Assembly: GCA_003330885.1 (NCBI GenBank)
Contig: CP030277.1
Span: 1,488,001-1,552,000, forward strand
Source: Rhodobiaceae bacterium
GTDB taxonomy: Bacteria; Pseudomonadota; Alphaproteobacteria; Parvibaculales; Parvibaculaceae
Reading direction: 5' to 3'
DNA length: 64,000 nucleotides
The translations under genes and the position numbers were made by a program. Shown in pieces: positions 44,894 through 54,406 of the stretch; positions within the stretch are counted from its first letter, which is position 1; every line of letters starts with the position of its first letter. The notes beneath the pieces were generated by a model that had not been told where the DNA came from, did not search any database, and saw nothing but the letters and a program-made list of their open reading frames with translations.

Positions 44894-45502
44894 ATGTCTC
44901 AATCCGTTTCGGTGCAGACACGTGATAACGGCACGAACAGACGCCAGTACGAGCGCACGAGTCTCTCGGTCGCCGGTCGTCTCATGCTGCCATCCGGCGG
45001 TGAATTTCCTTGCGACGTTGAAGACATTTCAGAAGGCGGCATCGCCCTTCATAGCCAGGCTGACGGGGAAATTGGCGATCGGGTGATAGTCTATCTCGAT
45101 AGGCTTGGGCGGTTTGAGGGTCAGCTGGTGCGCCGCTTTAACGGCGGATTTGCCATTGAAACACACCTCCAGACCAACCAGCGGGCCCGCCTGATTGAGC
45201 GGATTGAACTCCTCAAAAACCACCGCGGCGGCGACGAAATTGCAGCCCTCCCGCGGCGTGCGCTAAGACGCGCTCCGACGAGCGAAGAAGCGAATGAAGG
45301 CGCCCGTCTGACAGTCGACAATGGAGAAGAAGTGGCCTGCAGGGTCCTCGACATCTCCCTGACCGGTGCTCACATCAGGCTGAGCAACCGCCCCAAGGTT
45401 GGGACGCATGTGACCGTCGGCAGAACACTCGGTCGTGTCGTGCGCCATACAGACGAAGGCATTGGCGTCGAGTTTCTCTCGACGGGCAAACTCGCAAGCT
45501 AA
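44894..45502 (+). CDS. Tandem PilZ-domain protein
   Basis: 202 residues from the ATG whose GGAGG site is nine bases upstream; two earlier ATGs abut the site. Domain one (15-115) has RRQYER and D44-x-S46-x-x-G49; domain two (125-200) has RRALRR and DISLTG. Both carry the c-di-GMP-binding pattern, so it is a probable c-di-GMP effector. No output domain. Its target is not evident; the EAL protein of the window is probably inactive. Confidence 0.87.
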   Translation: MSQSVSVQTRDNGTNRRQYERTSLSVAGRLMLPSGGEFPCDVEDISEGGIALHSQADGEIGDRVIVYLDRLGRFEGQLVRRFNGGFAIETHLQTNQRARLIERIELLKNHRGGDEIAALPRRALRRAPTSEEANEGARLTVDNGEEVACRVLDISLTGAHIRLSNRPKVGTHVTVGRTLGRVVRHTDEGIGVEFLSTGKLAS

Positions 45503-45578
45503 CCTGCGCTAAAGAACGCTCCCCTTTTTGAAGCCAGCCATTTAGACTTCCGCGCAATCAAAACAATCGAGGCGCGGA

Positions 45579-46280
45579 ATGTCTGAGTCAATTCTGAACT
45601 ATGATCTAAAAAATGGTGTTGCCGTTCTTCACATGGATGACGGCAAAGCAAACGCCCTGGGTCACGATATGATCGGCGCGCTGTCAGACGCGTTGGACCG
45701 AGCAGAAACAGAGGCAAATGCGGTGGTCCTGATGGGGCGCGAGAAGCGCTTTTGTGCGGGCTTCGACCTTTCTGTCATGTCCTCCGGACCAGAGGCCGTG
45801 AATAAGCTTGTCTCCAGCGGCGCTCATCTCATGACGCGACTCTATACCTACAAACTCCCCATTATTGCCGCCTGCACAGGCCACGCGCTTGCAGCTGGCG
45901 GGTTGCTTCTCCTGGCATCAGACTATCGGGTTGGCACAAAAGGCGACTTCAAGATCGGCCTGAATGAAGTCTCAATCGGCATGACCACTCCTCAGTTCCT
46001 GATTGATTTTGCGAGGGACCGTGTCCCCACCCGACTGCTTGCCCAGGCCGTAATACACGCGCAGTTGTTTTCGCCAGACCAAGCAACAGAAGCTGGTTTC
46101 CTGGACGAAGCGGTCGCAGGCGATGCGCTTGAAACAACAGCCCTCACCGTCGCGGAGCGATTGGGTGCCCTCCCACAACCGGCATTTGGAAACTCAAAGA
46201 AGAAGGTCAATGCAGACACAGTCGCACATATCAACGCGACCCTGGACGCCGATTCTTCGACTTTTGATGGCGCGTCATAA
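45579..46280 (+). CDS. Crotonase-family protein (enoyl-CoA hydratase/isomerase-like)
   Basis: 233 residues, shorter than the usual 260. Oxyanion-hole regions KRFCAGFDLSVM and ALAAGGLLLLASDYRVG are present. The usual catalytic Glu positions are replaced (GLNEVSIGM), so the reaction is uncertain; it may be an isomerase or thioesterase-like member. GAGGCG site upstream. No partner gene. Confidence 0.85.
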   Translation: MSESILNYDLKNGVAVLHMDDGKANALGHDMIGALSDALDRAETEANAVVLMGREKRFCAGFDLSVMSSGPEAVNKLVSSGAHLMTRLYTYKLPIIAACTGHALAAGGLLLLASDYRVGTKGDFKIGLNEVSIGMTTPQFLIDFARDRVPTRLLAQAVIHAQLFSPDQATEAGFLDEAVAGDALETTALTVAERLGALPQPAFGNSKKKVNADTVAHINATLDADSSTFDGAS

Positions 46281-46355
46281 GGCTGGCCCCTTTTACCATC
46301 ACACGGTATGATTCTCCTGCAGGTAGTCGATGATGACCCATCGAGAGGAGCTGTC

Positions 46356-46913
46356 ATGCACCATTCAAATGCGAAAGCCATCGCGCAACAGAACCGCGCA
46401 CAGTGCGCTTACGTCAAGGCCACGTGGGGAACCATAGCGGTCGCGACTGCTGTGGCATTCTTCATTGGCCTTTCGTCGCCAGCAAAAGCATCCTGTGACC
46501 CGACAAGCACGGAAGGTGTCATTGGTGGCATAGCAGGTGCAGCAATTGGTGGCTTTCTTGGGTCGAAAGTCGGCAGCGGCAGCGGACGCACCTTCGCCAC
46601 TATCGGCGGCGTCCTCGCTGGTGGCCTTCTCGGCAATCAGGCCGCAACACGCCTGACCTGCCAGGACCAACAGGAAGTCTACTCCACCACCCAATCAACG
46701 CTGGAAGACTATCCCAGTGGCAGATCCGCAACCTGGAACAATCCAGACAGCGGGCACTGGGGCACAGTGACGCCAACCAAGACCTACGTAGACGGTCGAG
46801 GTCAGAACTGCCGAGAGTTCGAGCAGACCATCTACATTGACGGTCGCCCGGAAAAAGGTGTCGGGGAGGCCTGCCGTCAGCCAGATGGGTCCTGGCGCAT
46901 TATCGACGGCTAG
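46356..46913 (+). CDS. Glycine-zipper 2TM-like exported protein
   Basis: 185 residues from an ATG with GAGGAG five bases upstream. A signal peptide of about 40 residues ends near AKASC. A glycine zipper follows (GVIGGIAGAAIGGFLGSKVG, in part: GGIAGAAIGGFLG), then a soluble part with CRE and CRQ cysteines. It resembles 17-kDa-antigen or surface-protein families of alphaproteobacteria. Role in the envelope is likely but unproven. Confidence 0.75.
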   Translation: MHHSNAKAIAQQNRAQCAYVKATWGTIAVATAVAFFIGLSSPAKASCDPTSTEGVIGGIAGAAIGGFLGSKVGSGSGRTFATIGGVLAGGLLGNQAATRLTCQDQQEVYSTTQSTLEDYPSGRSATWNNPDSGHWGTVTPTKTYVDGRGQNCREFEQTIYIDGRPEKGVGEACRQPDGSWRIIDG

Positions 46914-47106
46914 TCCCACCCTCCAATTCAAAACAAGACAGACCTGAGCCCTGCCAGTTATCTGGTTGGGGGTCACTATGCCTGCTTGCCTACAATTTGA
47001 ATCGAATTCCAGTATTTAAAAATGTATTGCAATTTTATTCTATACTTATTCAAATGAAAATAAATAACCACAAGTAAAATTGACTTGATATCAAAACATC
47101 ATCTGC

Positions 47107-47898
47107 ATGATGACCAATACAAATCGACAGATTGGGATTGGTTACATGTATCTATTGCGTATCACTGCAGGGTTTGCGGGAGCCCTCCTTCTCGCAGCTT
47201 GTGGGACGGGCTCGGCAGGTGTTCCAGGCTCTACAGCCACGATCGGCGGGTTTTCATCAGATGTGCCATATGTGGCGCCCTCGACTGCACCCACGTTCAT
47301 CTCTCGCGGAAATTCAATGCCTGTCGGGGCTGAAACCTCGCCCCCCTTTGGCTTCGTGGGATTTTGCCAGCGACACCCGAACGACTGTACTGGAAGCTCC
47401 GCAAGACCAGCATCCCTGGCACTAACGGACAATCGGTGGAGCCAGCTCCAGCAGATTAACAGGCAGGTCAACAAATCCGTGACGCCTGTAGAAGACGCAG
47501 ATCTCTACAACACGCCTGAATGGTGGGCTTACCCCGCCGCCAGCGGTGGCGACTGCGAAGATTATGTTCTGTTGAAACGCCGGCTGCTCATCGAACAGGG
47601 CTGGCCCGCTGATGCGCTGCTGATCTCAGTGGTCAAAGAACGAAGCGGAGCCGGTCACGCAGTCCTTCTTGTTGTCACAGCGGACGGTGAATATGTGCTC
47701 GACAATAAAACCCGCCATATCCGCCTGTGGCAGGAAACCCCTTACACCTGGGTGAAGCGACAATCCCGCCACCATCCTTATGTTTGGGTAAGAACCGGTG
47801 ATGGACGGGGAGGCAAAAGCGCTGCGCTCGAAGATCACGATCTCATGGCGCCCATTTCAGAGCCGATAACACCGCTGCGACCGGCACTGTTCTCGTAA
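47107..47898 (+). CDS. Bacterial transglutaminase-like cysteine peptidase (BTLCP) lipoprotein
   Basis: 263 residues. A signal with lipobox LLAAC (Cys32) is followed by a BTLCP domain. The catalytic triad is Cys150 in GGDCEDY, His184 in GAGHAVLL and Asp199 in VLDNKT. The family includes LapG, which cleaves adhesins. No LapD or LapA is near, so the substrate is open. The ATG at 47146 is an alternative start. The gene is preceded by a strongly AT-rich region (46985-47105) with no coding potential. Confidence 0.85.
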   Translation: MMTNTNRQIGIGYMYLLRITAGFAGALLLAACGTGSAGVPGSTATIGGFSSDVPYVAPSTAPTFISRGNSMPVGAETSPPFGFVGFCQRHPNDCTGSSARPASLALTDNRWSQLQQINRQVNKSVTPVEDADLYNTPEWWAYPAASGGDCEDYVLLKRRLLIEQGWPADALLISVVKERSGAGHAVLLVVTADGEYVLDNKTRHIRLWQETPYTWVKRQSRHHPYVWVRTGDGRGGKSAALEDHDLMAPISEPITPLRPALFS

Positions 47899-47904
47899 TT
47901 CCCC

Positions 47905-47970
47905 GATCAGACTGACCCCCCATCGGTCTGATCCTGTCGAGACCGGCCCTGCTTTCCCAGGCAGGGCCGG
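47905..47970. terminator. Two tandem terminator hairpins between convergent genes
   Basis: GATCAGAC with GTCTGATC (11-bp stem, one wobble, 47905-47933) and CCGGCCCTGC with GCAGGGCCGG (10-bp stem, 47943-47970). They lie between the BTLCP gene and the convergent enoyl-CoA hydratase gene. The second is followed by AACTCGTTTT on the plus strand. Confidence 0.75.
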
Positions 47971-48001
47971 AACTCGTTTTGCGATACCGGTTAAAACCGC
48001 C

Positions 48002-48781
48002 TCAGCGCCCTTTCCACTGTGGCGCACGCTTCTCGGCAAATGCCATCGGCCCTTCGATCAGATCTTCACTCTTAAAGAGAGCGCCAACAGCTGGATAGTG
48101 ACCAGTGACCGCTTTCTCAAGATTGGCTTCATCAAGCCCCTGATAGACAGATTCCTTCGAAGCCCGGATCGACATAGGCGAACAAGCCATAATCTGAGCT
48201 GCCCATTTCTTTGCTGTCTCCATGAGATCGGCAGCAGGCACAACGTCGTTCACAAAGCCCAGCGATTGTCCCTCTGCTGCTGGAACTGTGCGGCCGGTAA
48301 GGATCATCCCCATCGCCTGTTTCACAGGGATCTGCCGCGGCAGACGATGAAGACCACCAGCCAGAGCCGCAAGACCAACCTTTGGCTCAGGCAACGCGAA
48401 CGTTGCAGTGTCTGAGGCAATAATCAGGTCCGCGGCCAACGCGATCTCAAAACCACCACCCATTGCAACGCCATTAACGGCAGCGATGACAGGCTTGGGC
48501 ATGTCATAGCGCGCGGTGAGACCAGCAAAACCAGTTTCTGGAACTTCTAGTTTGTTACCCTCAGCCTGCCATTTCAGGTCATTGCCAGCACTGAATGCGC
48601 GATCACCAGCACCGGTGATGATCGCAACCCAAAGGTCGGGGTCCGCAGCAAAATCATCAAACGCTTTGGCCAATTCAAAATTCGCAGGCGGATGGAGTGC
48701 ATTCATCCGATTAGGTCTGTTCATTGTCACAATGAGCAGATGTCCATCCTTTTCGACGGTGCAGTGTTCATAGTCAGCCAT
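48002..48781 (-). CDS. Enoyl-CoA hydratase/isomerase
   Basis: 259 residues from the ATG giving MADYEHCTVEKDG, with GGAG seven bases upstream. Oxyanion hole: DRAFSAGNDLKWQAEG and NGVAMGGGFEIALAADL. The position of a catalytic Glu is ambiguous. It probably hydrates or isomerises enoyl-CoA in fatty-acid degradation. One of three crotonase-fold genes in the window. Confidence 0.88.
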   Translation of the reverse strand: MADYEHCTVEKDGHLLIVTMNRPNRMNALHPPANFELAKAFDDFAADPDLWVAIITGAGDRAFSAGNDLKWQAEGNKLEVPETGFAGLTARYDMPKPVIAAVNGVAMGGGFEIALAADLIIASDTATFALPEPKVGLAALAGGLHRLPRQIPVKQAMGMILTGRTVPAAEGQSLGFVNDVVPAADLMETAKKWAAQIMACSPMSIRASKESVYQGLDEANLEKAVTGHYPAVGALFKSEDLIEGPMAFAEKRAPQWKGR

Positions 48782-49003
48782 AAGACGTCTCCGAGTGTCG
48801 TTTTTGAGCTCAAATTTGGCGCGACTTTGCCTTGCGACAGACCCTCTCGCAACCATTCCGCCAAAAACGCAGGGGATTGCGCCAATCTGGAAACGAATTC
48901 TAAACCACAAATTCATAAAGTATGAACGGGTGGAAGCTCATACTGACCCGCAGTTTTTGGAAAAGGCGCTGCTGCCAGACCGGCGCGCCAGCGATCAGAG
49001 CAA

Positions 49004-49645
49004 ATGACGATGCAAAACAGTGCCGACCAGATAGATGACATGGCTCCTGAGGCTCAAGCTGACGTGCCTGAAGACCGCGTTCTAGCGGACGGGCATTGGT
49101 CACTGAAACATGGGGATGAAGTCTATGGTCCCTACACGTTTGAAGCGATGGAGACATATATCGCTGAAGGCCGCGTCGCCGGCCATTCTGTGATTGCGCC
49201 AACAGGCACGGAAGATTGGACGGAAGCAAAAGACGTCGCCATGTTCGCTGGATTTTTCGATGAGGAAAAATCAAAAGTAACAGCAAGCACGCCGTCCCAC
49301 CCGCAAGACAGGCGGACAGTTTATGGCCCCAAAAAAGGCCAGGTGGACCGCCGCAAGCGTCCCGACACATCAAACTTCCTGATCATTACCGACATCAAAT
49401 CACGTCACGGCGCGACACTTGAACAATCAATCATGTCGCTGGGTGCTGCGCTCAAAGTGGCAAACAATGCGTGGGTTGTGAACTGCAAGGGCACAGCGCC
49501 AGGGTTGTTGAACCAGCTCTCGAAAGTCCTCTCAAGTCAGGATGGGCTTTTCATCGCCGATGCCACGCGGGATCGGACTGCCTGGTACAATTTTGGTCCG
49601 GAAACCGACGCAAAGATCCGTCGCGTCTGGCGCCGCCCCGTCTGA
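49004..49645 (+). CDS. GYF_2-domain protein
   Basis: 213 residues. The GYF-like module (residues 30-85) reads GHWSLKHGDEVYGPYTFEAMETYIAEGRV (in part: YGPYTFEAMETYI). The second half resembles an adenylate-free soluble domain of unknown role and has a conserved SRHGATLEQSIMSLG and CKGTAPGLLNQL. No signal peptide. GYF modules bind proline-rich partners. Ribosome site weak. Confidence 0.72.
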   Translation: MTMQNSADQIDDMAPEAQADVPEDRVLADGHWSLKHGDEVYGPYTFEAMETYIAEGRVAGHSVIAPTGTEDWTEAKDVAMFAGFFDEEKSKVTASTPSHPQDRRTVYGPKKGQVDRRKRPDTSNFLIITDIKSRHGATLEQSIMSLGAALKVANNAWVVNCKGTAPGLLNQLSKVLSSQDGLFIADATRDRTAWYNFGPETDAKIRRVWRRPV

Positions 49646-49655
49646 CCCCAATTAG

Positions 49656-50726
49656 CTAATTGCGAGCTGGTCTCGCCCGAGGCAGGTAACCCTGTGTCGG
49701 TTCAGAACCAACTGTGTCCTGCCTTCCAGGCCGGACACGCGGTAGCCTTGTCAAACCTGACGTACGGACCTCTCCATCAGCACTCACCGCCCCGTCAGAA
49801 GCAGGCGAGGCCCGGGTTATTGCTGTCGGTGAAATCGGCGCCGGCGCCCCCTGCGCGACCTCGAGCGGTTCATCGCCAACCAGTTCCCGCATAATGTCGT
49901 CTGCCCGCCGCCAACGCAGCATCAGTGGCCCACTCATTGCACTCACATCCGCGCATTTGGTTTCTGGCGAAAGTCCCCTGTCGCACTTCACTGTTTCGCG
50001 AATAAGTTCCAGTTGAAAGTTCGATTTCCTCAAGAACTCATTCAGCAACCCCGCATCGCGGACTGACGTGATCGAGCTCAAATAAGCCCTACAATCTGTA
50101 CGCTGCCGCTCCAGCATCTGATCAAGATCCCCGGCAGCAAAGACACCATTGGGCGGCCTTGTTGTACACACACGCCACAACACTTCAGCAGCAGCATGAT
50201 CAAAAAGCTGGATCAGCTCGCGGTACCGGCTCTCAAGCGAAACATAAATCCGCGCCATATCAGCCGGGTCCCAATCGCGAAACGCGTCAATAAACTGAAT
50301 GATATCGACGTCAATTCCGCGAGGTGGTGCTGCGCGGTAAACGGATGGCTTTGGAAGTTGAAGCCCCTTTTGCACAAACGAGTAATCCGTGGCACCTGCG
50401 ATGTCAGGCCCTTGCTCAGGTGTTTTAGGGATCAGCAAAAATTGAACCCCCAACGGACGCTCTTCTAGATGAAAGAAGAAACTCTGACCGGAACGCTCGA
50501 CGGAGCCCTGAGCTGCATCACCTGTTCGACGTCCATTTAGAGAGAAAGCCTCACCCCGACCGGAATGAAAGCGTCCAACAACGCGATCGTTGGATTCCTG
50601 CAGCGTGAGAGTCATGCCGCCCGCGGTACCAATCCCCTCAAACTGGCCAGCAAACCCAGCCGCAATTGCTGGCGATGCCCCAATGAGGGAAACCGTGAGG
50701 ATGCACCACCTGACAATCTTTAACAC
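49656..50726 (-). CDS. Exported protein of unknown function
   Basis: 356 residues from a GTG with GGGAG ten bases upstream. Signal peptide: residues 1-20 (ASPAIAA). A beta-rich domain of about 100 residues with Gly- and aromatic-rich strands (GQFEGIGTAGGMTLTLQ) is followed by a helical domain with four Cys (about residues 180-270), and a C-terminal Ser/Pro/Arg-rich tail. No family recognised. Probably periplasmic. Confidence 0.65.
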   Translation of the reverse strand: MLKIVRWCILTVSLIGASPAIAAGFAGQFEGIGTAGGMTLTLQESNDRVVGRFHSGRGEAFSLNGRRTGDAAQGSVERSGQSFFFHLEERPLGVQFLLIPKTPEQGPDIAGATDYSFVQKGLQLPKPSVYRAAPPRGIDVDIIQFIDAFRDWDPADMARIYVSLESRYRELIQLFDHAAAEVLWRVCTTRPPNGVFAAGDLDQMLERQRTDCRAYLSSITSVRDAGLLNEFLRKSNFQLELIRETVKCDRGLSPETKCADVSAMSGPLMLRWRRADDIMRELVGDEPLEVAQGAPAPISPTAITRASPASDGAVSADGEVRTSGLTRLPRVRPGRQDTVGSEPTQGYLPRARPARN

Positions 50727-50786
50727 AAGGCCCAAGCTCCCATCGATCCGGGCTTACACATACAGATACTCTACATGGAAGCGTCT

Positions 50787-51602
50787 TTACCGGCCTTTAA
50801 AGTCAGGGTCCCGCTTCTCAACGAACGCCGCCATGCCTTCTTTGACATCCTCAGTGCGCAACAGTGGCAGCAACTGCAGATAGACATGGTTCACATGCTC
50901 TCCAAAAGGCTCATTCAGCCCCATACGCATCATCCGCTTGGCAGATTGAACCGCTAGGGGGGCATTAGCTGCAATTTCCAACGCGAGAGCTCTCGCCCGC
51001 CCCATCAGTTGATCGCCGGGAACCACTTCGGAGGCGAGACCCCATTCAACCGCCTCATTCGCCGTTAGCGTCCGGCCGGTGAAGATGAGCTCAGATGCCT
51101 TCGACCAACCTAACAATCTAGGCAGGATCCAGGTCCCACCGGACTCCGGCACAATTCCGCGTTTTGTAAACGCCGCCGCGAGCTTCGCCGTGTCAGCCAT
51201 AATTCGAATGTCACAGCCGAGCGCCGTATCAAGGCCATAACCCGCAGCTCCCCCATTGACCGCACAAATTGTCGGCGTGTCCATGGCCTGCAATGTGGTC
51301 GGCGGCGCGTTGCGCAGGTCCAGATTTTTGAACCCACGATTTTCTTTGAGCATGCCCGTACCGCCGGCTTGCGCCTTCACATCCAGCCCTGCACAGAAAG
51401 CCCGTCCGTTGCCCGTCAACACCATCACACGAACATCAGGGTCTTCATCCGCCTGAACGAACCTCTCCGCCATAGACCGCAACATGGTCGGCGAAATGGT
51501 GTTCATCCGCTCCGGTGCGTTGAGCGTGATCGTCGCGATGTGATCGGAGACCTCATAGAGAACCTCCTCTGACCCTTGGTCCAAATTGTGTACTTCGCTC
51601 AT
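50787..51602 (-). CDS. Enoyl-CoA hydratase/isomerase
   Basis: 271 residues. Oxyanion motifs NGRAFCAGLDVKAQAGG and NGGAAGYGLDTALGCDI; catalytic Glu in VPESGGTWILPRLLG. AGGAACAGA before the ATG. A typical beta-oxidation or isomerase-type crotonase. It is 44 bases downstream of the carbonic anhydrase gene. Confidence 0.88.
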   Translation of the reverse strand: MSEVHNLDQGSEEVLYEVSDHIATITLNAPERMNTISPTMLRSMAERFVQADEDPDVRVMVLTGNGRAFCAGLDVKAQAGGTGMLKENRGFKNLDLRNAPPTTLQAMDTPTICAVNGGAAGYGLDTALGCDIRIMADTAKLAAAFTKRGIVPESGGTWILPRLLGWSKASELIFTGRTLTANEAVEWGLASEVVPGDQLMGRARALALEIAANAPLAVQSAKRMMRMGLNEPFGEHVNHVYLQLLPLLRTEDVKEGMAAFVEKRDPDFKGR

Positions 51603-51646
51603 TCTGTTCCTCGCTCAAATCATCAAATGCGTTGCTTCGAATTCCC

Positions 51647-52177
51647 TCAATCAATCCGCTTTAGGTCTCGCGCATAGCGCTGCCAATTCTCAACATAGTG
51701 AGCAGCGGAGAATTCGAGGCCGGCGGCCTGTTCATCCGTCAGCTGCCGTACCACTTTCCCGGGCGCGCCTAGAACCATAGAATTGTCAGGAATGTCCTTG
51801 CCCTCGGCAATCAGAGTGTTTGCCCCTATCAAGCAATTTTTCCCGATTTTCGTGTTGTTGAGAATAATACTTCCAATGCCGATCAAGGAATTGTCCCCAA
51901 CACTACATCCGTGCAGCATGACCTTATGGCCAATCGTGACATTTTTCCCCAGCGTCAGCGGTGACCCCGGGTCCGTGTGAAGAACGGAGCCGTCCTGCAC
52001 ATTTGAATTTTCGCCTATCGTGATCATCTCGTTATCACCGCGGAGAACCGCGCCGAACCAGACACTGGCATTCTTGTGAAGGGTCACATTGCCCATCACC
52101 TGGGCATCAGGCGCCACCCAATAGTCTCCTTCTGCAGGCAGCGTCGGTTGGGTTTCACCCAAAGCATAAATCGGCAT
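51647..52177 (-). CDS. Gamma-carbonic anhydrase-like protein
   Basis: 176 residues of left-handed beta-helix hexapeptides. Zinc histidines are in SVLHTDPG and [11 protein letters not shown], as in the YrdA/CaiE type. Asn and Arg neighbours of the active site are visible in NVQDGS and WFGAVLRGD. Cytoplasmic trimer expected. It hydrates CO2 or carries out an acyl transfer in relatives. AGAGAG site. Confidence 0.9.
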   Translation of the reverse strand: MPIYALGETQPTLPAEGDYWVAPDAQVMGNVTLHKNASVWFGAVLRGDNEMITIGENSNVQDGSVLHTDPGSPLTLGKNVTIGHKVMLHGCSVGDNSLIGIGSIILNNTKIGKNCLIGANTLIAEGKDIPDNSMVLGAPGKVVRQLTDEQAAGLEFSAAHYVENWQRYARDLKRID

Positions 52178-52264
52178 GTAGGTCTCTCTTCTTCATCAGG
52201 TAATAAGCGGTACTATCGCATGGACGCTGGCCAATGTCTCGGCGGCGGAAATCTGGGATCACCT

Positions 52265-52282
52265 ATGTCATAGCCCCTTCAT
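52265..52282 (+). promoter_or_regulatory. Candidate Pho box upstream of phoX
   Basis: ATGTCAT and CCTTCAT are separated by AGCC. Against the CTGTCAT-N4-CTGTCAT pattern the matches are 6 of 7 and 5 of 7. It lies 42 bases before the phoX ATG and would place PhoB-type control there. Confidence 0.45.
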
Positions 52283-52323
52283 CAGAAGCGTTGTAAGCTC
52301 TTAAAAAAACCTGTGAGAGCCTC

Positions 52324-54288
52324 ATGACCGACAAATCCTACGATGAAACGGAAGACATTCCAGTCGATCGCCCCATGGGCAAATCCCTGAGCGCCATCTG
52401 GGACACACGCCTGAACAGACGAGGCTTTCTCAAAAGCTCCACGAGCACGCTCACTGTTGTTGCGACAGGACTCGCACTTCCCGTCTCCCTTGCAGCCTGC
52501 AGCAAGCAGCTTCCATCATTTGACTTTGCTGAAATTGAGCATGGTGTCGATGAAACCCATCACGTCGCCGCAGACCACACCGCAGACATCCTTGTCCGCT
52601 GGGGCGACCCCGTCACGGCAGACGCGCCGGTTTTTGATCCGGACAATCAAACTGCAGCCGCGCAGGCAAAACAGTTTGGCTACAATAACGACTTCATTGG
52701 TTTCATTCCGCTGCCTCTCGGCTCCGAGCTCAAAGACAACGCATTGCTGTGCGTCAACCATGAGTTCACCAATGACGATCTGATGCATTCTGTTTTTGAC
52801 GGGGCGGCAAACCCTCTCGCCGTTTACACGCGGGAGATTGCCGAAATCTCGATGGCAGCCCATGGCGGATCCATTCTCGAGATCGCCCGGGATGCCGACG
52901 GCAAGTGGCGGATCGTTCCCGATAGTCCTTTCAACAGGCGGATCACGGCTTCGACCACAGAGATGAGTCTCGCCGGCCCTGCCGCAGGCCATCCGCGTCT
53001 TCAAACCAATCGCGATCCATCCGGTCGCACGGTGATCGGCACAATGAACAATTGCGCCGGCGGCATCACGCCATGGGGGACCTACCTCATGGCGGAAGAA
53101 AATATTCATGGCTATTTTATGGGTGCACTTGATGGCCATCCCGAAAAAGCCAACTACACGCGCATGGGCATCCCAGGACAGTTTTATCCATGGGGTCTTT
53201 TTGATGAGCGGTTCAACATCAACAAGGAGCCCAATGAAGCAAACCGTTTCGGCTGGGTGGTTGAAGTTGATCCTTTTGACCCGACATCCACGCCAGTCAA
53301 GCGCACGGCCTTAGGACGCTTCAAGCACGAGGGATGCGAAACGGCGCAATGCCCCTTAGGACGTGTGGTCGTCTATTCAGGTGATGATCAACAGTTCGAA
53401 TATCTCTATCGTTTCGTCAGCGACAATGTCATCAGCCCAGACAATCGCGAAGCAAATCTCAACCTGCTGGACAACGGAACACTCTCTGTCGCCAAGTTTT
53501 CCGAAGATGGAACCGGAACATGGGAACCACTGATCTTTGGGCAAGGCCCCCTTACGCCAGAGAACGGATTTGAAAGCCAGGCTGACGTGCTCATCGAAAC
53601 ACGACGGGCTGCAGACCTACTTGGAGCCACCCCTCTTGACCGTCCGGAAGACGTTCAGCCGAATGTGAAATCAGGCAAGGTTTATGTAGCCCTCACCAAC
53701 AACGCCAAACGAACGGCGGAGCAGACCGACGCGGTCAATCCCAGAGGACCAAACCTCTGGGGCCAGATTGTTGAACTGTCGCCGGAGGCAGAGAACCATG
53801 CCGCTGCGAACTTTACTTGGGACATGTTAGCCCTCTGCGGCAGCCCAGCTGATGAGACCGTTAATGCCCGCTGGAATGCAGAAACAAGCGAGAACGGCTG
53901 GTTCGCCTGCCCCGACAATCTGGCAGTAGACCCAGCCGGACGCCTCTGGGTCGCCACAGACCAGGGCAAAAACTGGGCGAAGGCATCTGGCACCGCTGAC
54001 GGCATCTGGGCAATAGACACAGACGGTGACTTGCGCGGTCGAGGAAAAATGTTCTTCCGTGTACCAATTGGCGCAGAAATGTGCGGCCCCTGCTTTGCAG
54101 ATGACGGTGAGACACTCTTCGTGGCCGTCCAGCACCCCGCATCAGACGGTGCGGAAGCTTTCCCCGGGTTTGAGCGAAAATCGACCTATAGCGACCCGGC
54201 AACCCGCTGGCCGGACTTTGACCCTGCAACCCCGCCACGGCCATCAGTAGTGGCAATCCGGCGAAAATCCGGCGGCTCTGTGGGGTAA
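52324..54288 (+). CDS. phoX: PhoX-family alkaline phosphatase, Tat-exported
   Basis: 654 residues. A twin-arginine signal (NRRGFLKSS at about residues 37-45) precedes a hydrophobic stretch that also has an LAAC lipobox-like site. PhoX (DUF839) motifs: FGYNNDFIGF, LCVNHEFTNDDLM, NNCAGGITPWGTYL, NRFGWVVEVDPFDP and VATDQGKNW. It needs Ca and Fe and releases phosphate from organic esters outside the inner membrane. The Pho-box-like site upstream suggests induction under phosphate starvation. Confidence 0.9.
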   Translation: MTDKSYDETEDIPVDRPMGKSLSAIWDTRLNRRGFLKSSTSTLTVVATGLALPVSLAACSKQLPSFDFAEIEHGVDETHHVAADHTADILVRWGDPVTADAPVFDPDNQTAAAQAKQFGYNNDFIGFIPLPLGSELKDNALLCVNHEFTNDDLMHSVFDGAANPLAVYTREIAEISMAAHGGSILEIARDADGKWRIVPDSPFNRRITASTTEMSLAGPAAGHPRLQTNRDPSGRTVIGTMNNCAGGITPWGTYLMAEENIHGYFMGALDGHPEKANYTRMGIPGQFYPWGLFDERFNINKEPNEANRFGWVVEVDPFDPTSTPVKRTALGRFKHEGCETAQCPLGRVVVYSGDDQQFEYLYRFVSDNVISPDNREANLNLLDNGTLSVAKFSEDGTGTWEPLIFGQGPLTPENGFESQADVLIETRRAADLLGATPLDRPEDVQPNVKSGKVYVALTNNAKRTAEQTDAVNPRGPNLWGQIVELSPEAENHAAANFTWDMLALCGSPADETVNARWNAETSENGWFACPDNLAVDPAGRLWVATDQGKNWAKASGTADGIWAIDTDGDLRGRGKMFFRVPIGAEMCGPCFADDGETLFVAVQHPASDGAEAFPGFERKSTYSDPATRWPDFDPATPPRPSVVAIRRKSGGSVG

Positions 54289-54406
54289 ACAACCCATTGA
54301 TTAACCACGCGACTTGGCAAAACGGTCAACCTGGCGCACTCTAGGCACGCAATCCGGTAGGTCTTGCCGGGACGATTGCCGCAGGGGTGCGTAATGGGGT
54401 TTTTGT

